Shown: positions 42,386 through 48,700, counted from the first letter of the stretch. The stretch is DNA of 64,000 nt from Chionis minor (GCA_013398295.1 VZSF01003245.1:1-64000), one strand, 5' to 3'. A program made the numbers and translations. The notes: generated by a model not told the origin, from the sequence alone.

Positions 42386-43697
42386 CTTTTTCCATTTAAC
42401 AGTATGAGATACTTCGATAGGGCGGCTTTATTTGTTGAAGCTTGTCTGAAGTATGGGGCATTTGAAGTTAATGATGACACAAATATCCTTTTCCTGAAAT
42501 CCTGGGTTTGCATCTGTGTACTCATACACAGTGAGTATGTGTGAGCCAATGTTAGATGAACTCACCTGCACAGGAACAGGAGTTCCTATTTTTATTTTCC
42601 ACGTTTTGTAGTTTGAAGGAGGTATGAGGAAACAAGGAGCTGTTTGCATAAATCCTTAACATTATCTCCTCCTGATGCTCTGTGAGGCCAGTGGATCTGA
42701 AAAACTAAAAGTTAAAAAAATAAACATAGGAGAGAAAAGAACAGATGATAAGCCGTTCTTTGAGGAACTTGGAAATTATTAGTGCAGTCTGCGTGATGAA
42801 ATCTGTGCTTCAGTTAGCTTTTAAACACTGTATCTCAGGAAAAAAAAAATCCCTGCATTTGCATTGAAGCCCTTTATACACTAGCGTACTGGTTTAGTGA
42901 TTGAAGTCTTTTATGAAGGAGTTAGTTCTGAGACAGTGGAAACAAAGAAAATCAAAGGTCAAGATCAGATGAGCTGAAAATGTAGTAAGTGTTTTACAAG
43001 GTATCTAAAGTATTGCTCAGTACAGACTGCAGATCTAACCTGATGTTCTGGAAATGATGAATAGTCGCTCTGATGTTTGTATTTTGGTATATGCAATAAA
43101 TAATAATGCATATGTAAATAATACCTGATTTTTTTTATGGGGTCATCACTGATGTCAGCTTGTAAATTAAAAAAAAGCCACTAATAAGTCATACAGCTAA
43201 CTCCAGATACATCTAATTAATGAACAAGTATTGTACAGTGACCTTACAGTTTTTCAATTTCTTTTGCAAGTTTGGACGTGGTACGTACTTACGCTTATCT
43301 GAAACTGATCTGGTTTAGTTTATAGCAGTCTGCATATTGCTTGAGAAATGCTAATGTGCATTCAGTAGTAGAATTTAAAGCAACTTTTTTGCTTTATTTG
43401 TGCTGAAAAATATTGGATTAGTAGCAAAGTTCACCATTTTCAGCTTGAGAGACCTAAGGAGTGAGGAGAAATAAAAAAAAGATTCTGAGTTTTTTTTCAT
43501 TTTGCTATTCATTTCTGTTTTCCTTAATGCTTCGTTTACATAAATTGATCCATGCTATATATGCAGATTATGCCAGAAGCTTGAAGCTCCTGGGCTTTAA
43601 ACAGGGAGCTATTCTCTTTGCCTCAAAAGCAGGAGAAACTGGTAAAGAGTTACTGATGGAACTCAAACAGCCTAAAGAGGAAGTGACACAAGAGTAA
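1986..43697 (+). CDS. WDR11: WDR11 gene, coding exons 2-29 (5' exon 1 outside window)
   Basis: WD repeat domain 11 protein. Twenty-eight exons were placed by matching translated blocks to my memory of the vertebrate WDR11 protein and by splice signals; frame is kept across every junction and the sum gives 1193 whole residues plus a split Trp, against 1224 in human. Family knowledge: WDR11 folds as two beta-propellers followed by helical repeats, forms a complex with FAM91A1 (and C17orf75) that helps tether endosome-derived vesicles at the trans-Golgi network, and takes part in Hedgehog signalling; human variants are associated with hypogonadotropic hypogonadism. Seen here: WD-type strand ends such as KIIVWDV, YIVLWNADTG, RVMIWEL, PLEIWDVRT, NLNFWDLK and AEIWDSKE. 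No frameshift or internal stop occurs in any exon, so the gene looks intact. Residue numbers in the exon entries assume an exon 1 of 28 residues plus part of Trp29. The start codon and promoter are not in the window. Confidence 0.97.
3799..3822. repeat. poly-A run (24 A)
   Basis: Uninterrupted A tract in intron 2. Such runs can mark the end of a retroposed copy on the + strand, but the preceding 200 bases do not resemble CR1 or any SINE that I know. Confidence 0.8.
4747..4785. repeat. imperfect GTTAGT-type short repeat
   Basis: The motif GTTAGT/GTTAGTTA recurs several times within about 40 bases of intron 2 (TGTTAGTTATTGAGAGTTAG and onward). It is too short and irregular to be called a microsatellite with confidence, and no function is suggested. 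Confidence 0.4.
6475..6628 (+). CDS. WDR11: WDR11 exon 3
   Basis: Encodes residues ~67-117 plus the first base of Asp118, starting VKWAKENYHHNIGSPYSLRL. It contains the WD strand end KIIVWDVATG and closes with EIQEHAKPIQ. Acceptor TCTTCAG, donor GTAATG (phase 1 exit). The following intron (6629-8800, 2.2 kb) carries CR1 copy 2. Confidence 0.96.
8042..8380 (+). mobile_element. CR1 LINE 3' fragment (copy 2), intron 3
   Basis: Sense-oriented CR1 tail. Typical blocks are GATCTCAGGAAGAAATTTTT, GAGGGTGGTGAGCCCCTTGC, CCATCCCTGGAGGTGTCCAA and the 3' end CCGTTCTATGATTCTATAA. The piece is only ~340 bases, as is usual for 5'-truncated CR1 in birds, with no usable ORF. It closely resembles copy 3 in intron 17, which lies in the opposite direction. 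Confidence 0.92.
8801..8974 (+). CDS. WDR11: WDR11 exon 4
   Basis: Encodes residues ~118-175 plus one base of Leu176, starting DMQWLWNQDASRDLLLAVHP. The central motif YIVLWNADTGTKLWKKSY is a WD blade, and the exon ends SFDPFDPSHLA. Acceptor TTTGCCAG, donor GTAAGT. Intron 4 (8975-10103) contains nothing recognisable beyond T-rich runs. Confidence 0.97.
10104..10290 (+). CDS. WDR11: WDR11 exon 5
   Basis: Encodes residues ~176-237, beginning LLTSEGIVFVSDFSPSKAPA. It includes the Ser/Pro/Lys-rich loop KKVYISSPHSSPSHSKLA and the basic stretch TGAKKALDKVKILISNEKP. Acceptor GGTACAG, donor GTAGGT, exit after two bases of a Ser codon. Intron 5 (10291-12217, 1.9 kb) is unremarkable. Confidence 0.96.
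12218..12383 (+). CDS. WDR11: WDR11 exon 6
   Basis: Encodes residues ~238-293: SAESVTLNDCLQLSYLPSKR, then NYMLLLYPREILILDLEVNQ and TVGVIAIERTGVPFLQ. The block is almost identical to the mammalian protein as I recall it. Acceptor TTTTACAG, donor GTAATG at a codon boundary. Intron 6 (12384-13080) holds a T15/A8 homopolymer pair at ~12780-12802 and nothing else identifiable. Confidence 0.97.
13081..13195 (+). CDS. WDR11: WDR11 exon 7
   Basis: Encodes residues ~294-331: VIPCFQRDGLFCLHENGCIT then LRVRRPNCSITGTPNEEP. The second half is a variable loop that differs from human. Acceptor CCTAG, donor GTACGT, phase 1 exit. Intron 7 (13196-14171) is T-rich without recognisable elements. Confidence 0.95.
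14172..14367 (+). CDS. WDR11: WDR11 exon 8
   Basis: Encodes residues ~332-396, beginning DPDPVQELIYDLRSQCDAIR and including TKTVRPFSMVCCPVNENSAA and the WD strand end RVMIWELKSS. It ends in a Ser-rich linker. Acceptor TGTTTCAG, donor GTAATG with two bases (AG) of a Ser codon left over, which matters for the tandem acceptor of the next exon. Intron 8 (14368-16254, 1.9 kb) has no recognisable insert. Confidence 0.96.
16251..16257 (+). promoter_or_regulatory. NAGNAG tandem splice acceptor of exon 9
   Basis: The sequence ACAGCAG offers two acceptors. With the first, the junction codons read AGC AGT TCA AGT; with the second, AGT TCA AGT. Use of the second would remove exactly one serine from the linker between blades without changing the frame. 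A good pyrimidine tract (TTTCTTTT) precedes both. Confidence 0.75.
16255..16358 (+). CDS. WDR11: WDR11 exon 9
   Basis: Encodes residues ~397-431: a Ser-run linker, then SASPLYSPVSFCGIPVGAFQ and NKLPDLSLDNMI. The acceptor reads TTTTACAGCAG, so two AGs three bases apart are available; the upstream one is used for these coordinates. Donor GTAAGA, phase 1 exit. Intron 9 is short (16359-16758). Confidence 0.95.
16759..16935 (+). CDS. WDR11: WDR11 exon 10
   Basis: Encodes residues ~432-490: GQGTVAGEEQLKSSFLQEVQ, LKFLLTGLLSGLPLPPFAIR and MCPPLTTKNIKQYEPILAV. The acceptor is AAAGCAG with a poor pyrimidine tract (TTTGATTTTAAAG). Donor GTAAGT. Intron 10 (16936-18746, 1.8 kb) has no recognisable elements. 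Confidence 0.96.
18747..18831 (+). CDS. WDR11: WDR11 exon 11
   Basis: Encodes residues ~491-518: GTSNGSVLVFHLTSGLLHKE then LSIHSCEV, a short blade strand with the typical small-residue turn. Acceptor TTTATAG, donor GTAAGA. It is followed by the longest intron of the gene (18832-24076, 5.2 kb), which is AT-rich, includes an 8-G run near 20600, and holds no element I can name. Confidence 0.96.
24077..24183 (+). CDS. WDR11: WDR11 exon 12
   Basis: Encodes residues ~519-554: KGIEWISLTGFISFATSTPN then NLGLVRNELQLVDLPT. Acceptor GATGACAG, donor GTTAGT. It joins the first to the second half of the WD-repeat region. Intron 12 (24184-26392, 2.2 kb) contains an (ATT)n run near 24994-25014, a 13-A run near 25317, and a fused acceptor/donor motif at 25819-25826. 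Confidence 0.96.
24994..25014. repeat. (ATT)n microsatellite
   Basis: About six ATT/TTA units in intron 12, followed by AAGCTTATGG. It is short and probably of no consequence for splicing, being more than 1.3 kb from the exon 13 acceptor. Confidence 0.75.
26393..26468 (+). CDS. WDR11: WDR11 exon 13
   Basis: Encodes residues ~555-579: GRSIAFRGERGNDEPAIEMI then KVSHL. Acceptor GTGTTCCAG, donor GTAAGT, leaving two bases of the next Lys codon. At 76 bases it is among the shorter exons. Intron 13 (26469-27953, 1.5 kb) shows nothing recognisable. Confidence 0.95.
27954..28062 (+). CDS. WDR11: WDR11 exon 14
   Basis: Encodes residues ~580-616: KQYLAVVFKDKPLEIWDVRT then CTLLREMSKNFPTATAL. PLEIWDVRT is one of the clearest WD signatures in the gene. 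Acceptor GTTTTAG, donor GTAAGG at a codon boundary. Intron 14 (28063-28386) is short. Confidence 0.97.
28387..28511 (+). CDS. WDR11: WDR11 exon 15
   Basis: Encodes residues ~617-657: EWSPSHNLKSLRKKQLAARE, then AMARQTVASDTEVSSVESSV and I. It is the polar, probably helical or disordered insertion between propeller blades, rich in Lys/Arg then Ser/Glu. Acceptor TTTCACAG, donor GTATTT (weak at +4 to +6). Intron 15 spans 28512-28937. Confidence 0.96.
28938..29085 (+). CDS. WDR11: WDR11 exon 16
   Basis: Encodes residues ~658-707: SLLQEAESKSELSQNISARE, HFVFTGADGQVYHLTVEGNS and VKDSARIPPD. Acceptor CTTTAAAG, donor GTGAGT at a codon boundary. The G-A-D-G-Q turn with following V-Y-H-L strand is a WD-type blade edge. 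Intron 16 (29086-29938) is without recognisable elements. Confidence 0.96.
29939..30045 (+). CDS. WDR11: WDR11 exon 17
   Basis: Encodes residues ~708-742: GSMGSITCIAWKGDILVLGD then VDGNLNFWDLKARVS. NLNFWDLK is a WD strand end. Acceptor ATTTCCAG, donor GTATGA. Roughly half of the following intron (30046-30620) is CR1 copy 3. Confidence 0.97.
30241..30515 (-). mobile_element. CR1 LINE 3' fragment (copy 3), intron 17, antisense
   Basis: The + strand starts with TCATAGAATCACAGAATAGG, the reverse complement of the CR1 3' tail, and continues through GGTTGGAAGGGACCTTAAAG and CCAAGCCCCGTCCAACCTGG. It fills about half of the 575-base intron 17 and ends about 105 bases before the exon 18 acceptor, so the branch and pyrimidine region of that acceptor appear to be outside it. 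Truncated and non-coding. Confidence 0.92.
30621..30735 (+). CDS. WDR11: WDR11 exon 18
   Basis: Encodes residues ~743-781: RGIPTHRSWVKKIRFAPGKG then NQKLLAMYNDGAEIWDSKE. It holds a complete blade segment ending AEIWDSKE. Acceptor TTCTTAG, donor GTAAGT at a codon boundary. Intron 18 (30736-32486, 1.75 kb) has no recognisable elements. Confidence 0.97.
32487..32658 (+). CDS. WDR11: WDR11 exon 19
   Basis: Encodes residues ~782-838: VQMVSSLRSGRNVNFRILDV, DWCTSDKVVLASDDGCIRVL and DLSMKPSCFRMDEQDLI. This is the last propeller blade, CIRVLDLS replacing the usual WD. Acceptor TTTTTAAG, donor GTATGC, phase 1 exit. Intron 19 spans 32659-34184 with no recognised insert. Confidence 0.97.
34185..34293 (+). 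CDS. WDR11: WDR11 exon 20
   Basis: Encodes residues ~839-874: EPAWCPYLLVPRASLALKAF then LLHQPWNEKYSLDIIN. It opens the helical C-terminal half of the protein. Acceptor TTGTTTCAG, donor GTAAGG, two bases of an Ile codon left over. Intron 20 is 34294-35082. Confidence 0.95.
35083..35145 (+). CDS. WDR11: WDR11 exon 21
   Basis: A 63-base exon coding for residues ~875-895: IDYPENENIKNLLQEQLNSL then S, an amphipathic helix. Acceptor TTTTAAATCCAG behind a T-rich tract, donor GTAAGA. Intron 21 (35146-36378, 1.2 kb) is AT-rich and featureless. Confidence 0.95.
36379..36444 (+). CDS. WDR11: WDR11 exon 22
   Basis: A 66-base exon for residues ~896-917: NDIKKLLLDPDFTLLQRCLL then LA. Acceptor TTTTTGCAG, donor GTAGTA, phase 2 exit into the Arg codon that opens exon 23. 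Intron 22 spans 36445-37216. Confidence 0.95.
37217..37388 (+). CDS. WDR11: WDR11 exon 23
   Basis: Encodes residues ~918-975: RLYGDESELHFWTIAAHYLH, then SLSQEKPAKP and a variable Thr/Gln linker, ending NPLDICYDILCENYYFQ. The linker around KPAKPTDTAVRQEQL differs from human and is probably surface exposed. Acceptor TCTTCTCAG, donor GTATTT at a codon boundary. Intron 23 is the shortest (261 bases). Confidence 0.97.
37650..37745 (+). CDS. WDR11: WDR11 exon 24
   Basis: Exactly 32 codons, residues ~976-1007: KFQLERVNLQEVKRSTYDHT then RKCADQLLLLGQ. Both ends are at codon boundaries, so skipping would keep the frame. Acceptor CTGGGCAG, donor GTTTGT (weak). Intron 24 (37746-39140, 1.4 kb) has no recognisable elements. 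Confidence 0.97.
39141..39306 (+). CDS. WDR11: WDR11 exon 25
   Basis: Encodes residues ~1008-1062: TDRAVQLLLETSSENAHYYC, DSLKACLVTTVTSSGPSQST and IKLVATNMIANGKLA. Helical repeat of the C-terminal half, very conserved. Acceptor CTTGCCAG, donor GTAAAA, phase 1 exit. Intron 25 (39307-40323) carries CR1 copy 4. Confidence 0.97.
39545..39646 (+). mobile_element. CR1 LINE 3' tail fragment (copy 4), intron 25
   Basis: A ~100-base CR1 remnant: GTTAGCGGTTGGACTTGATG, then ATCTCAAAGGTCCCTTCCAG and the tail GATGATTCTATGATTCTTA. Orientation is sense to WDR11. Only the extreme 3' end is present. Confidence 0.85.
40324..40421 (+). CDS. WDR11: WDR11 exon 26
   Basis: Encodes residues ~1063-1095: EGVQLLCLIDKAADACRYLQ then TYGEWNRAAWLAK. 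Acceptor ATTTTGCAG, donor GTATGT at a codon boundary. Intron 26 (40422-41347) contains a 23-A run at 41003-41025. Confidence 0.97.
41003..41025. repeat. poly-A run (23 A)
   Basis: Uninterrupted A tract in intron 26, preceded by CCCACTCTTT and followed by GCATGG. No retroposon body is recognised. Confidence 0.8.
41348..41493 (+). CDS. WDR11: WDR11 exon 27
   Basis: Encodes residues ~1096-1143: VRLNSEECADVLKRWVDHLC, SPQVNQKSKAILVLLSLGCF and TKVAEMLH. Acceptor CTCTTTAAG, donor GTAAAG, two bases of a Ser codon left over. The following intron is unusual for its two long T tracts and GC-rich core. Confidence 0.97.
41682..41714. repeat. poly-T tract (33 T), intron 27
   Basis: Uninterrupted T run followed by CAATTTCAG, which makes a strong but apparently unused acceptor-like sequence ~190 bases after exon 27. 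Length in the assembly may be inaccurate. Confidence 0.8.
41860..42260. other. GC-rich block inside intron 27
   Basis: A ~400-base stretch clearly richer in G and C than the surrounding intron, with CG dinucleotides (for example GGTAGCGGCGTTCACTGACA) and a purine-rich start (GGAGGAAGGGGGGAGC). It lies between two poly-T tracts. I recognise no CR1, SINE or coding similarity. Its origin is unknown; an inserted retroposed or structural segment is possible. Confidence 0.4.
42330..42385 (+). repeat. poly-T tract (56 T) forming the exon 28 polypyrimidine region
   Basis: Fifty-six consecutive T, then CTTTTTCCATTTAACAG and exon 28. This is far longer than a normal polypyrimidine tract and starts ~70 bases before the acceptor. 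Sequencers commonly mis-size such runs, so exact length is uncertain. Confidence 0.85.
42403..42482 (+). CDS. WDR11: WDR11 exon 28
   Basis: Encodes residues ~1144-1170 plus one base: SMRYFDRAALFVEACLKYGA then FEVNDDT. The acceptor is ATTTAACAG. The 3' boundary is set not by GT but by ATATCCTTTT, a U12-type AT-AC 5' splice site; the only way to reach the conserved KLI.AIYADYAR peptide in frame from here is the AT-AC junction with exon 29. The phase is 1, the phase most common for U12-type introns. Confidence 0.94.
42483..43539 (+). promoter_or_regulatory. U12-type AT-AC intron (WDR11 intron 28) with its splice signals
   Basis: The intron starts ATATCCTTTT, a full match to the minor-spliceosome 5' consensus ATATCCTTT, and ends TTCGTTTAC. 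Upstream of the end, TTCCTTAAT at 43520-43528 matches the U12 branch consensus TTCCTTAAC at 8 of 9 positions; the branch adenosine is 12-13 bases from the AC terminus, within the usual short U12 distance. There is no long pyrimidine tract directly before the 3' end, again typical of U12 introns. All other introns in the gene seen here are GT-AG. Confidence 0.92.
43540..43697 (+). CDS. WDR11: WDR11 exon 29 (terminal coding exon, stop TAA)
   Basis: Encodes residues ~1171-1222: NKLIHAIYADYARSLKLLGF, KQGAILFASKAGETGKELLM and ELKQPKEEVTQE, then TAA followed one base later by a second in-frame-independent TAA. The exon starts directly after AC, with AT completing an Asn codon begun by the last base of exon 28. 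The acidic C-terminus (PKEEVTQE) matches the mammalian ending in character. Confidence 0.96.
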
Positions 43698-44091
43698 TAA
43701 TTTTATGGGGAGATTCAAGTTGTCTATCAGACTGAGATTCCACTGTGTGAAAACACATTTTTCTCATGAATCACTGTAATAGCTGATATGTATGATTTGA
43801 GCAAATGTTGTTAAATGTGTGTGGAGGCAAGATTAAGAACTGGTTTATGTTTATTTTTATGTTAAAATTGTCTTCACTTTCATGCCTATGATAAAATTAT
43901 ATCACAGTACTTCCAACTTTTTCAACTATAGCAGAAATCAAATTTAAAAATGTGCTGAAAGAGTTCTATACCTGTGTAAAAGTCTGCTCCATTTACTTCT
44001 AAAAATCAGATCTTTCTAGTTCTTCACTACTGTTGTATTTATATGTATAAATGATTCAGTCTGTACTATAAAAATATAAATATATTTAAAT

Positions 44092-44097
44092 AATAAA
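44092..44097 (+). terminator. possible proximal poly(A) signal of WDR11
   Basis: AATAAA ~395 bases after the stop codon, in a run of AT-rich sequence. The downstream region (CACACAGTTCTTTCCTGG) is only moderately U-rich, so usage is uncertain. Confidence 0.4.
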
Positions 44098-45757
44098 TAT
44101 AGTTGACAAAACACACAGTTCTTTCCTGGAACATCATGTCTTCTCAATCAAATTTTTCTGTTTAAAATTACTGTTCTTTTAAATCAGTTCACTGTATTGT
44201 TATTTTCATAACAGTCGGGAACGGTATCTTTAACAGGTTTCCTTACAAAAGTCTCCTAACATTCCAAAAATCCACAAAGCATCCTGTTTTTTCAGTTGAG
44301 GTATTCTTATATTCCGTGATATTCTTGGGTGAGCAGGCAGTGCACACTTTAGGGACTAAATTCTGCCTTGTGTTGACTGGTTCATGGGATTAAAGGATGG
44401 GAGAAGATCCTACCTCAAAAGCAGCAAGGTAGGCTCCTGCAGAATACTCAGGAGACTGTCCGCTGTCTCCACGGTTATCGTTTTGTTTGTTATTTGAATG
44501 TGCGATTAACAATAGGTTAAAAAAGCATTGTGCAAAGCCAAAATGCCGGCTTTTTATTTAGATGCTTTTTGTGCTAACACATATTATGGTCCAGATACTT
44601 AAGGGTACAACCACCAACAGCCTTTCTCATTTTTATGCCAGTATTTCAGTATTTAAGTACTTGTTTTCGTTATTGTTTGTTATGTCAGATATATCTTTTC
44701 TATTTATTACCGATTGACTGAGAAATCTTACAGCTGAGGAGTGGATGCTGATGTTAAATTGTCCTTGCATACTGAAGACTGTGGCACGTGAAAGTTAGTT
44801 TTGGTTAAAAAATAAAATTATTCTTTTTACCGAGTTGTTGGAGCTACTGAAATTTAGTACAAAGTAGTGAAAAGAATCATATCGTATAAAAGTTCTTTCA
44901 TTTGAATGTAATTCATGGCTTGTCTGCTTCAAGTAATAGAGCATTGGATTCTCCTTATGGTCGAGTATTTGTGGATACGTATTCTACACTCTTTCCTAGA
45001 GGAGCACCAGTTTCAGGACATCTCTGACTCCGTAAACCTTTTTGTTGAAATCTAAAATAGCATTTCTGGTAGAATTTGAAAGGTTAGGCTTTTCAATAAT
45101 GAAAATTCAATAATTTGTATAAAATAAATAATTTTACACAAATTGAAAACGTGAGTTTCATCATTCAAAATAGAAAAGTAAGTGTTTAACTGCAATGTTT
45201 CTTACTACTTCTTGCCACATCTTACATACACCATAAAATATTTTCTGTTCATTGTATTACGAACAACGCTTATATAGTTACTTCATCTTGGGAGTATAAG
45301 TATACAATGGAATTTGCCTTAAGTACTTACTGGTGAGCAACAGAGTTTAGCAAAATTAACACTGATTAACAGTGGACTGAATTCTGGCTCACATTGATGA
45401 CTACAACACTCTTTGATTCCTACTCTTGTTTTTGGTAGCCGTACTCATGGACAAGATTACTACAGAGTTAATGTAAGCACATACAAACTTGTTCTTTGAC
45501 AGATCACGTAGAATTGTTTGTCAATGAGTCTCTGTAAAAAAAAAAATCTGCATTAATATACACTTGGATTTATAAGTCTAATGTTTTTAAAAGAAACACA
45601 TTGCAAAGGCCTTTTAATACTGGATGTTTGTATATAGTTTTAAGTGTGAAGGTTGCAGAATACTGTGTGGCATTCCATTTTGAAACCTTTATGATGAAAA
45701 GAGAGTGTAAAAGTGATGAAAAATTTTATTTAGGTAAGAATGCAGTCACTCTACCAT

Positions 45758-45763
45758 AATAAA
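45758..45763 (+). terminator. probable distal poly(A) signal of WDR11
   Basis: AATAAA with a GU-rich element (TGTGTGTCTCTGTTT) starting ~20 bases downstream. This is the classic pairing for cleavage and polyadenylation and is stronger than the other hexamers in the 3' UTR. Confidence 0.55.
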
Positions 45764-45799
45764 AACAAACTTTGAAAATCTCTGTGTGTCTCTGTTTAA

Positions 45800-48700
45800 T
45801 CCAAGAATGTCGTCTGTTGGGCTGGGATTGAATGCCGATTGTGTACTTGCTGTCATTTTTGATTCTGGACTGGCACGGTGCTCAGGGCTGGTTTTAGTCG
45901 AGGTTGTCCTTTGTACATATTAGTCACATTTTCCGTATTAGTACTAATGAAACGTTGGGTTTAAGTATTATTAATTTAATTTCCAACCTTTACTAGCAAA
46001 CATAAAATTTGTCCAGGTTAAATTAGAGTAGGATGTTGCCCTTGCTTTCTGATTTTTAAAAGCACAGAATTAAGTGGTGAAAGGAAACCACTTCCTGCTT
46101 TCCTGTTACTCTGCAGGCTGCTAATGGCAGACTTTTTGCCTTTTCCTTGCTTTTTAGCTGATGCCAGCGAGTGTTGCATATCTTGGTTTTGTCTGGGAGG
46201 CAGGTATATTTACATCAGCCTAGATGATCAACTTCTCAAAATAGGAAATGCGTTCAGCAGCGCTGAGATCCATGGTAGTGAAGTCTTGTTTTCTCCTTCC
46301 TAGTTCGCATACCTTTCCTCTTGGCTCCTGAGATGCTTTTGTTATGTTGGCTTACAAGTCGTTTGAAAAAATACAGGTAGACATCTGACGTATAATTGGC
46401 GCGTACGGAATGAAATGTGAGAAGTGTCTCACTTGCGTGGCTGAAGGACAAACCTGAGATTTGGAACATAGAAAGTGAACGGAATAAATTTTAGAGTTTC
46501 CAATAAATGATTTCAACTCCTTTAAATCCCTTTGAGAATTCCTTCCTCAAACCACTGTGAATAGTTCGAGTAGCAGCTGAAGTTTAGAATCTGTATTTTC
46601 CAGGTTTTGCATTTTGAAGCTCCTGTCACCAGGGGAGTCTGTAACGCAGCCGTCTTTCTGGAACGTGTGTTGGACCATTCTTGGCAATGAAGAAATGGTA
46701 GAGGAATTGGGTTTGCGAGCCAATGTATAGAGATTCTTTATTCATCTGTCTTTGAACAGGAGTCGTATATTAATTTAGCACAATGTTTGATGATTGGAGG
46801 AGGTTATTTGGTATTTTATTTGCAGAAGGTCAGGACCTTGTGCATAAATGAGGTTTTTTCAACATTCGGGTTGGCAAGATGGAGAACTTGTAGATGGAGA
46901 ACATCTAACAGCGTAAGTAGTGGTAGTTACTCCTGTCATAACAGTATATGAATCATTTTGAACTTGTAAGACTAACAAAAAAACATGCATATGATTGAGT
47001 CTACAAGGGCGCGTAAGTTGTCTTTATGTAGGTGAGGCATTCTGAAATTTGTACATCTGCTGTGTGAAGCTCGCTCAGCCCTGCAGACATTTTCTTTCTC
47101 AATCTGTGTGCTCAAGTAGTGGTTTTTACAACCTGAGAGAAGCTTATGGTAAATATTATCATGGGACTCCTGTTGTACTACTTAATTATTAAAAATGGAT
47201 TGGGGTTGTTTTGCTTTGTTTTTTTTCAGTTCCTGATGAGATTCTTAAAGTAAGTCCAAATTATTTCAGTTTTATGATAATGGATGCACTTGTTCTAGCT
47301 GTAAATAAAATCTAGAAAGTAGCTTAGCAGCTTAGTTTCAGTATAAGAAAACCCTAATTAGAGTTTTAATTGGAGCATGGTGGGCCTCACAATAAAGACA
47401 GTCTCTGTAAATTAATCATATTGATTGACAATGTATAAAATTGCCTAACTTGGATCAGTTTCTGAAGTAGCTGTCTAAAACTTTAGTTATATGTTGTGTG
47501 TCTGTGTGTGTACACATATATACAAACACACATATATACACAGATATATTTGATTCAGGGGGAGTAATTTGTGGAAACTGACAAAATGAATTGTTTTATT
47601 GCAGTGTAAAAATGATTAGTATATTAGTATATTGCAAATCATTTATAATTTACCTTCATTAGAATGCAAGCAGTCTGCCAATTTAGAGACTTTGCGGCCA
47701 GATAGAGCCATATATTATACATCAAGGAAACCTGGTCCAGAATGTTGATGTGCTCAGTGCCTGAGTAAATAATCTGAAAGATGATGATGTTTTGCAGCAG
47801 TTGGCCCTAGAGACAGAAAACAAGGATGATCACAGATTCTTTCATGGGAAATGGTTTGGTTCGGGTGATCAGTAGCTGCCCAAAATCGTATTCTAAAAGC
47901 TCAACTAAAAATGTAATTGCTGGTGAGCAGTAGAATAACAACAGCTTGGCAAAGGGGAAGGACTTCTTCTGTTGTTTAATAATTATTTTCTTTATTACTT
48001 TCTCATAAGAATTCAGCACAGCTCTGATATTAATGTGAACCTGGTGAGAGAATTCATTAGTGGGTTCAGGGAAAAAAACTTTGTATCTGTAGATCTAAGT
48101 AGTTGAATAAAATTCTTTAATGAGACTGATACTGACTCATTACTATTTTTGAATTGGGACTTCTTGCTAATAGTTCAGTTTCTACTTAAACACTGACAAT
48201 ATGAGCCAAAGCTGGGATAGTTTCTCAGTATCTCATCTGATCCTGTTGGAAGGCAGCAATTTTAAGCAGAATTTAAAAAGGAAAGAGTCAAGATTAGAAA
48301 ATGTTGGCATGTAAAGTAGTTTCCTTATGGTGGCTTGTCTTATTCTTCCGGCATTGCACTGGATGAGGACTAGAGAAAATTGGCACCAAAAATTCCTGTA
48401 GTAAGTCAGAAAAAACAGAGAGGAAAAAAAACCAAATAGGCTTTAATTGGTTGTGTATAGGCCTTATAAAAATTTTTCACACATTGAGCTATCTTCGTAA
48501 GTGAGAGAATATCGCAGCAATTCACTGCCCAGGGAGGAAAGAACAGTCTCTGCCTCCTTGTTCAGTAAAGGCAGGTGGTGACAGATGTCAAAGCTCAGCC
48601 TAAGTTTCCAAGAATAATGAGAAAAAGTAACAGAAACTGGGAAGGGAGGAGAAATTGACACTTCTTAAATTGAACCGGGGAGGAAAAGTCTTTGACAGTC

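Larger units (their letters stand above)
43698..45790 (+). other. WDR11 3' UTR with alternative polyadenylation signals
   Basis: AT-rich sequence with no reading frame of note. AATAAA hexamers occur at 44092-44097, 44811-44816, 45123-45128 and 45758-45763. The last is followed within about 20 bases by TCTCTGTGTGTCTCTGTTT, a GU-rich downstream element, and is the best supported end; the first would give a ~420-base 3' UTR. The UTR extent is inference. Confidence 0.6.

Noticed and set aside
42313..42549. Lys-rich minus-strand open frame over the poly-T tract
   Set aside because: Artefact of translating poly-A on the reverse strand of intron 27 and exon 28.
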